The translations under genes were made by a program, and so were the position numbers. A stretch of 64,000 nt of DNA, from NCBI GenBank assembly GCA_034928305.1, contig JAYFOZ010000003.1, positions 89,982 through 153,981 of the forward strand. Reading direction: 5' to 3'. This stretch comes from Methanomassiliicoccaceae archaeon. Lineage in GTDB: Archaea; Thermoplasmatota; Thermoplasmata; Methanomassiliicoccales; Methanomethylophilaceae. This document shows positions 61,711 through 64,000 of this stretch, in pieces; position 1 is the stretch's first letter; each line of letters starts with the position of its first letter. Below the pieces are notes generated by a model, which had not been told where the DNA came from, made no database searches, and saw nothing but the letters and a program-made list of their open reading frames with translations.

Positions 61711-62349
61711 TCACTCCACGAGGGAGGCGACAAGGCCTATGATCTCGTTTGCGGTCTCGGAATATCCATCGGCGTGTATCTCTTGGGCCCACTCCCTGCT
61801 GCAGGGAGCGCCTCCGACCACGCACTTGTAGGGACCTTCGACCTCTTTGATCGCGTCGACGAGCTCCTTCTGGATCTCGAGGGTCGTGGTCATGAGCGCC
61901 GAAGCGCCGATGACCTGCGCCTCGTTCTCATCGGCCGCGTCCAGGAAAGCCTGGGGAGATACATCGCATCCGGCATCGATTACATTGTATCCCGCTCCCT
62001 GGAGCATTGCGACACAAACGTTCTTTCCGATCTCATGGATGTCTCCTTCAACGGTTCCCATGACGACTGTGCCTTTGAGCGATCCCTCGCCCTTGGAAAT
62101 CAAGGGGAGGAGTATCTCGAGTGCGGCGGTCATCGTCTTGGATGCCGCGACGACCTGAGGCAGGTATATTTCTGCCTTGTCGAAGCGTGCACCGATCTGC
62201 TCCATGCCCTTTCCGAGCCCGTCGCCGATTATCTCGGCGATCGTCAGTCCGGCAGCAAGGGCCTCTTTCGTGGCGTCCTTTGCCTTCTGGGGGTTCCAGG
62301 TTTCAACCGATTTCTTCAAATCTTCCAATATTATTTTTTTGTCCGCCAT
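61711..62349 (-). CDS. mttC: Trimethylamine corrinoid protein
   Basis: 212 residues. The N-terminal helical cap domain (ILEDLKKSVETWNPQKAKD to about 90) is followed by the B12-binding domain with the base-off motif EGDIHEIGKN (D-x-H-x-x-G) near residue 122, plus ASALMTTTLEI and VVGGAPCSREWAQEIHADGYSE. It carries the methyl group from MttB to the CoM methyltransferase MtbA (not in the window). It starts three bases after the mttB stop, which fixes the pair. Confidence 0.93.
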   Translation of the reverse strand: MADKKIILEDLKKSVETWNPQKAKDATKEALAAGLTIAEIIGDGLGKGMEQIGARFDKAEIYLPQVVAASKTMTAALEILLPLISKGEGSLKGTVVMGTVEGDIHEIGKNVCVAMLQGAGYNVIDAGCDVSPQAFLDAADENEAQVIGASALMTTTLEIQKELVDAIKEVEGPYKCVVGGAPCSREWAQEIHADGYSETANEIIGLVASLVE

Positions 62350-62351
62350 TA

Positions 62352-63845
62352 TTAAGCACCTTTTGCGAATGCCGCGTCTGCCTTCTTAACTACCTTTTCC
62401 ATCTCTTTGAGCTTGTCTTCGGGTATCTGGATGACGACGTGGTTCTTCAGGACGTCCTCGACGACCTCGTGAGCGACGGTAGCGAGGTCTTTCTTGCCCG
62501 CCTTCTCCCAGTCGCCGAGCATGTCACGGTTGATGACCATGGGGTCGGAGGGGAGATCGATGTTTTCCATGGTGGAGGGGTGACCTATGAAGTCGTTGCC
62601 TACACCGATAAATTTGATCGCTTCCACTGCGAGGGTCTCCTCGTTGACGGGGACACCTTCCATTGCCTTCTTGACCATTGTGATGATGTCATTGTCGATG
62701 ACGAGCTGTTCGAACGAGAACGTCATTCCCAGCTCGAGCATTCCCGATCCGTAGAGCGTGTTGGCGCCCGCGAGTGCCGGAAGGAGAGCCGTCATGGTCT
62801 TCTCGTGTCCAGCCTGGTCGTCGGGGATCTTGGCATCGGACTAAACACCGGCAACGAACACGGGCAGTCCGTAGAACTGACCGAGCTTTGCGACAGATGC
62901 GCTTATGAGTCCGAGCTCAGGGGATCCGACAGGTGCGGTTCCGCGCTTCAGGTCGAAGGTCGTGGTGGAGCTTCCATACCAGACCGGGGCTCCGGGAGCT
63001 ACGATCTGGGACAGTACTATTCCGGCAAGGACCTCTGCATTGTGAGTAACGAGGGTTCCTGCGAGGTAGACCGATGAGGATCCGCCTGCCATCGCCATGC
63101 TGAGAACGTTAACCGGCACTCCGTACCTGGCACCCTGCATGATTACCTGAGCGGCGTTGTGGCTCAGCTCCAGCGGGCTGGTGGGGCATACGAGCATGGA
63201 GAAGATGGGCTTGTCTTTGGCCATTTTTGCATCTCCGCCGTAGTATGCGACGGCCAGGTCCCAGTAGAACTTCACGTTTTCTGCGACTGGGTCTATGTGG
63301 TGGAAGTGTTTGGATGTGCTCTTCAGAGAAGTGAGCATCTCGTGGACGTCCTGAGCTCCCTTTCCGGCCCAGTTCCTAGCGGAAACAGGCAGAGAGAAGT
63401 AGTCGATGTTCTCGGCCCAGTCAACGAGCTTTGCGCAGTTGGCGAGGTCGGTCTCGTCGGAGTCGGTCGTCTTGTATTTTCCAGGGCCCTCATACCTGCA
63501 GACCTGGATACCAGTTCCGAAGCAGGTGAAGTGCACACGTCCCTTGTGCTCCTGCTCAAGGGTGTTCTTCTCGTCCCTTCCGTACAGGTAGAACTTGGAC
63601 GGGGCGGTTGCGAGAGATTTGCGTACGAGCCACTCCGGGATTTTGACCATCTTGGTTTCCATGTCAACGTCGCATCCGGCCTTTTTGAAGACCTCAAGGC
63701 CCTCTTTGTCGGATACCTGTACACCATAGGTAGACAGGACGTCCATGGTTGCATGGTCGATCTTCATAATGTCGTCCTCTGTAAAGAGTTCGAGAGTAAC
63801 TCCCTGATGGGATTTTTTTCCAGGGTAGTGAGTAATTGTTGTCAT
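62352..63845 (-). CDS. mttB: Trimethylamine methyltransferase (pyrrolysine protein)
   Basis: 497 residues when the in-frame TAG at 62841-62843 is read as pyrrolysine (residue 335, against 334 in M. barkeri). N-terminal [27 protein letters not shown], central [27 protein letters not shown] and [24 protein letters not shown]. The amber is flanked by LPVFVAGV and [15 protein letters not shown], and [18 protein letters not shown] follows. ATG 63845 has AAGGAGG as ribosome binding site; the longer frame upstream runs into the corrinoid gene. It demethylates trimethylamine with MttC as acceptor. Confidence 0.96.
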
Positions 63846-63862
63846 TTTATTCCTCCTTGTAT

Positions 63863-63879
63863 GTCGGGCGGGGCCCGAC
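63863..63879. other. GC-rich hairpin between corrinoid gene and mttB
   Basis: GTCGGGC-GGG-GCCCGAC, a perfect 7-bp stem with a 3-base loop in the 41-base intercistronic gap, just before the mttB ribosome binding site. It could be an mRNA processing or stability element; no T-run follows, so a terminator is unlikely. Confidence 0.5.
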
Positions 63880-63886
63880 GGTTTGT

Positions 63887-64000
63887 TCAGCCTTTCACCT
63901 TTGCGACCATCTTGTTGACGCAGTCGGTGGCGTTCTCCGAATAGACGTCCGCCCCGATCTCCTCGCACCACTGCTGGGTGACCGGCGCTCCGCCGACGTT
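63887..64000 (-). CDS. Methylamine corrinoid protein, C-terminal end only
   Basis: The frame enters from the right edge and ends in TGA at 63887-63889, giving 37 residues: [28 protein letters not shown] and a Lys-rich end. This is the C-terminus of an MtbC/MtmC/MttC-type corrinoid protein (compare the VVGGAPCSREWAQEIHADGYSE of MttC here). Which of the three it is cannot be settled from this part; with mttC already present, MtbC or MtmC is likely. Upstream member of the same operon as mttB. Confidence 0.85.
   Translation of the reverse strand, partial: NVGGAPVTQQWCEEIGADVYSENATDCVNKMVAKVKG

Noticed and set aside
1..64000. CRISPR array or rRNA genes
   Set aside because: No regularly spaced short repeats and no rRNA-like conserved blocks were seen; the only tandem repeats are coding.

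Overview
The window is a piece of an archaeal chromosome, almost certainly from a methylotrophic methanogen of the order Methanomassiliicoccales, close to the Methanomethylophilaceae (the 'Methanomethylophilus alvus' type). Three things point there. There are three methylamine methyltransferase genes (mttB and two mtmB), each carrying one in-frame amber codon at the family's pyrrolysine position. There is a complete pylT-pylS-pylB-pylC-pylD-ramA operon whose PylS has no N-terminal domain and whose tRNA-Pyl has the compact, broken-stem form of this clade. There is also a complete coenzyme F430 operon. Start sites show archaeal GGTGA-type ribosome binding sites and TATA boxes, and genes often overlap as ATGA or TGATG.

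Layout. 1-6078 (+): a four-gene module of a vWA protein (cut by the window edge), a J-like/zinc-ribbon/Fn3 protein, a zinc-ribbon GTPase and a lidless Hsp70. 6079-11266 (-): cfbC-A-E-D-B, taking sirohydrochlorin to F430. 11347-13251: RluF-type pseudouridine synthase and a pirin. 13236-17345 (-): cobalt ECF importer cbiMNQ plus two cbiO. 17473-20316 (-): cbiL-F-H-C. 20500-26009 (+): cbiD-G-JET(fusion)-A. 26010-32487 (-): siroheme-synthase-like gene, hemA-B-L-C, cobA, hemD. So 6-32.5 kb runs from glutamyl-tRNA to uroporphyrinogen III, then to cobyrinate diamide and to F430, with the cobalt importer alongside. Four of its promoters share one 17-bp palindrome, TTGGAT-N5-ATCCAA, which suggests one regulator for the whole tetrapyrrole programme.

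32.6-40.8 kb holds mixed genes: O-acetylhomoserine sulfhydrylase, two Fe-S proteins, an AlbA_2-type protein with an operator-like inverted repeat, a methyltransferase, a small ferredoxin and an RND/MMPL exporter. 40.9-52.4 kb is a surface-protein region: a beta-repeat secreted protein, then a SipW-like signal peptidase followed by four proteins with TasA-type signal peptides, and a fifth upstream on the other strand. It is interspersed with isocitrate dehydrogenase, an acetate transporter, a damaged CDF transporter and a transposase remnant.

52.5-64 kb is the methylamine/pyrrolysine region, read leftward from the window's right end: partial corrinoid protein, mttB, mttC, mtmB, a second mtmB, then pylT-S-B-C-D-ramA. 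Methyl groups pass from methylamines through the Pyl enzymes to corrinoid proteins. RamA reactivates those corrinoids, and the cobamide and F430 cofactors are made by the left half of the window. Two genes, pylB and cbiC, have no ATG, GTG or TTG start. Both show the same arrangement of an upstream in-frame TGA, GGTGAT, three bases and ACG, pointing to ACG initiation. pylB is also the only ordinary gene here that ends in the amber codon.
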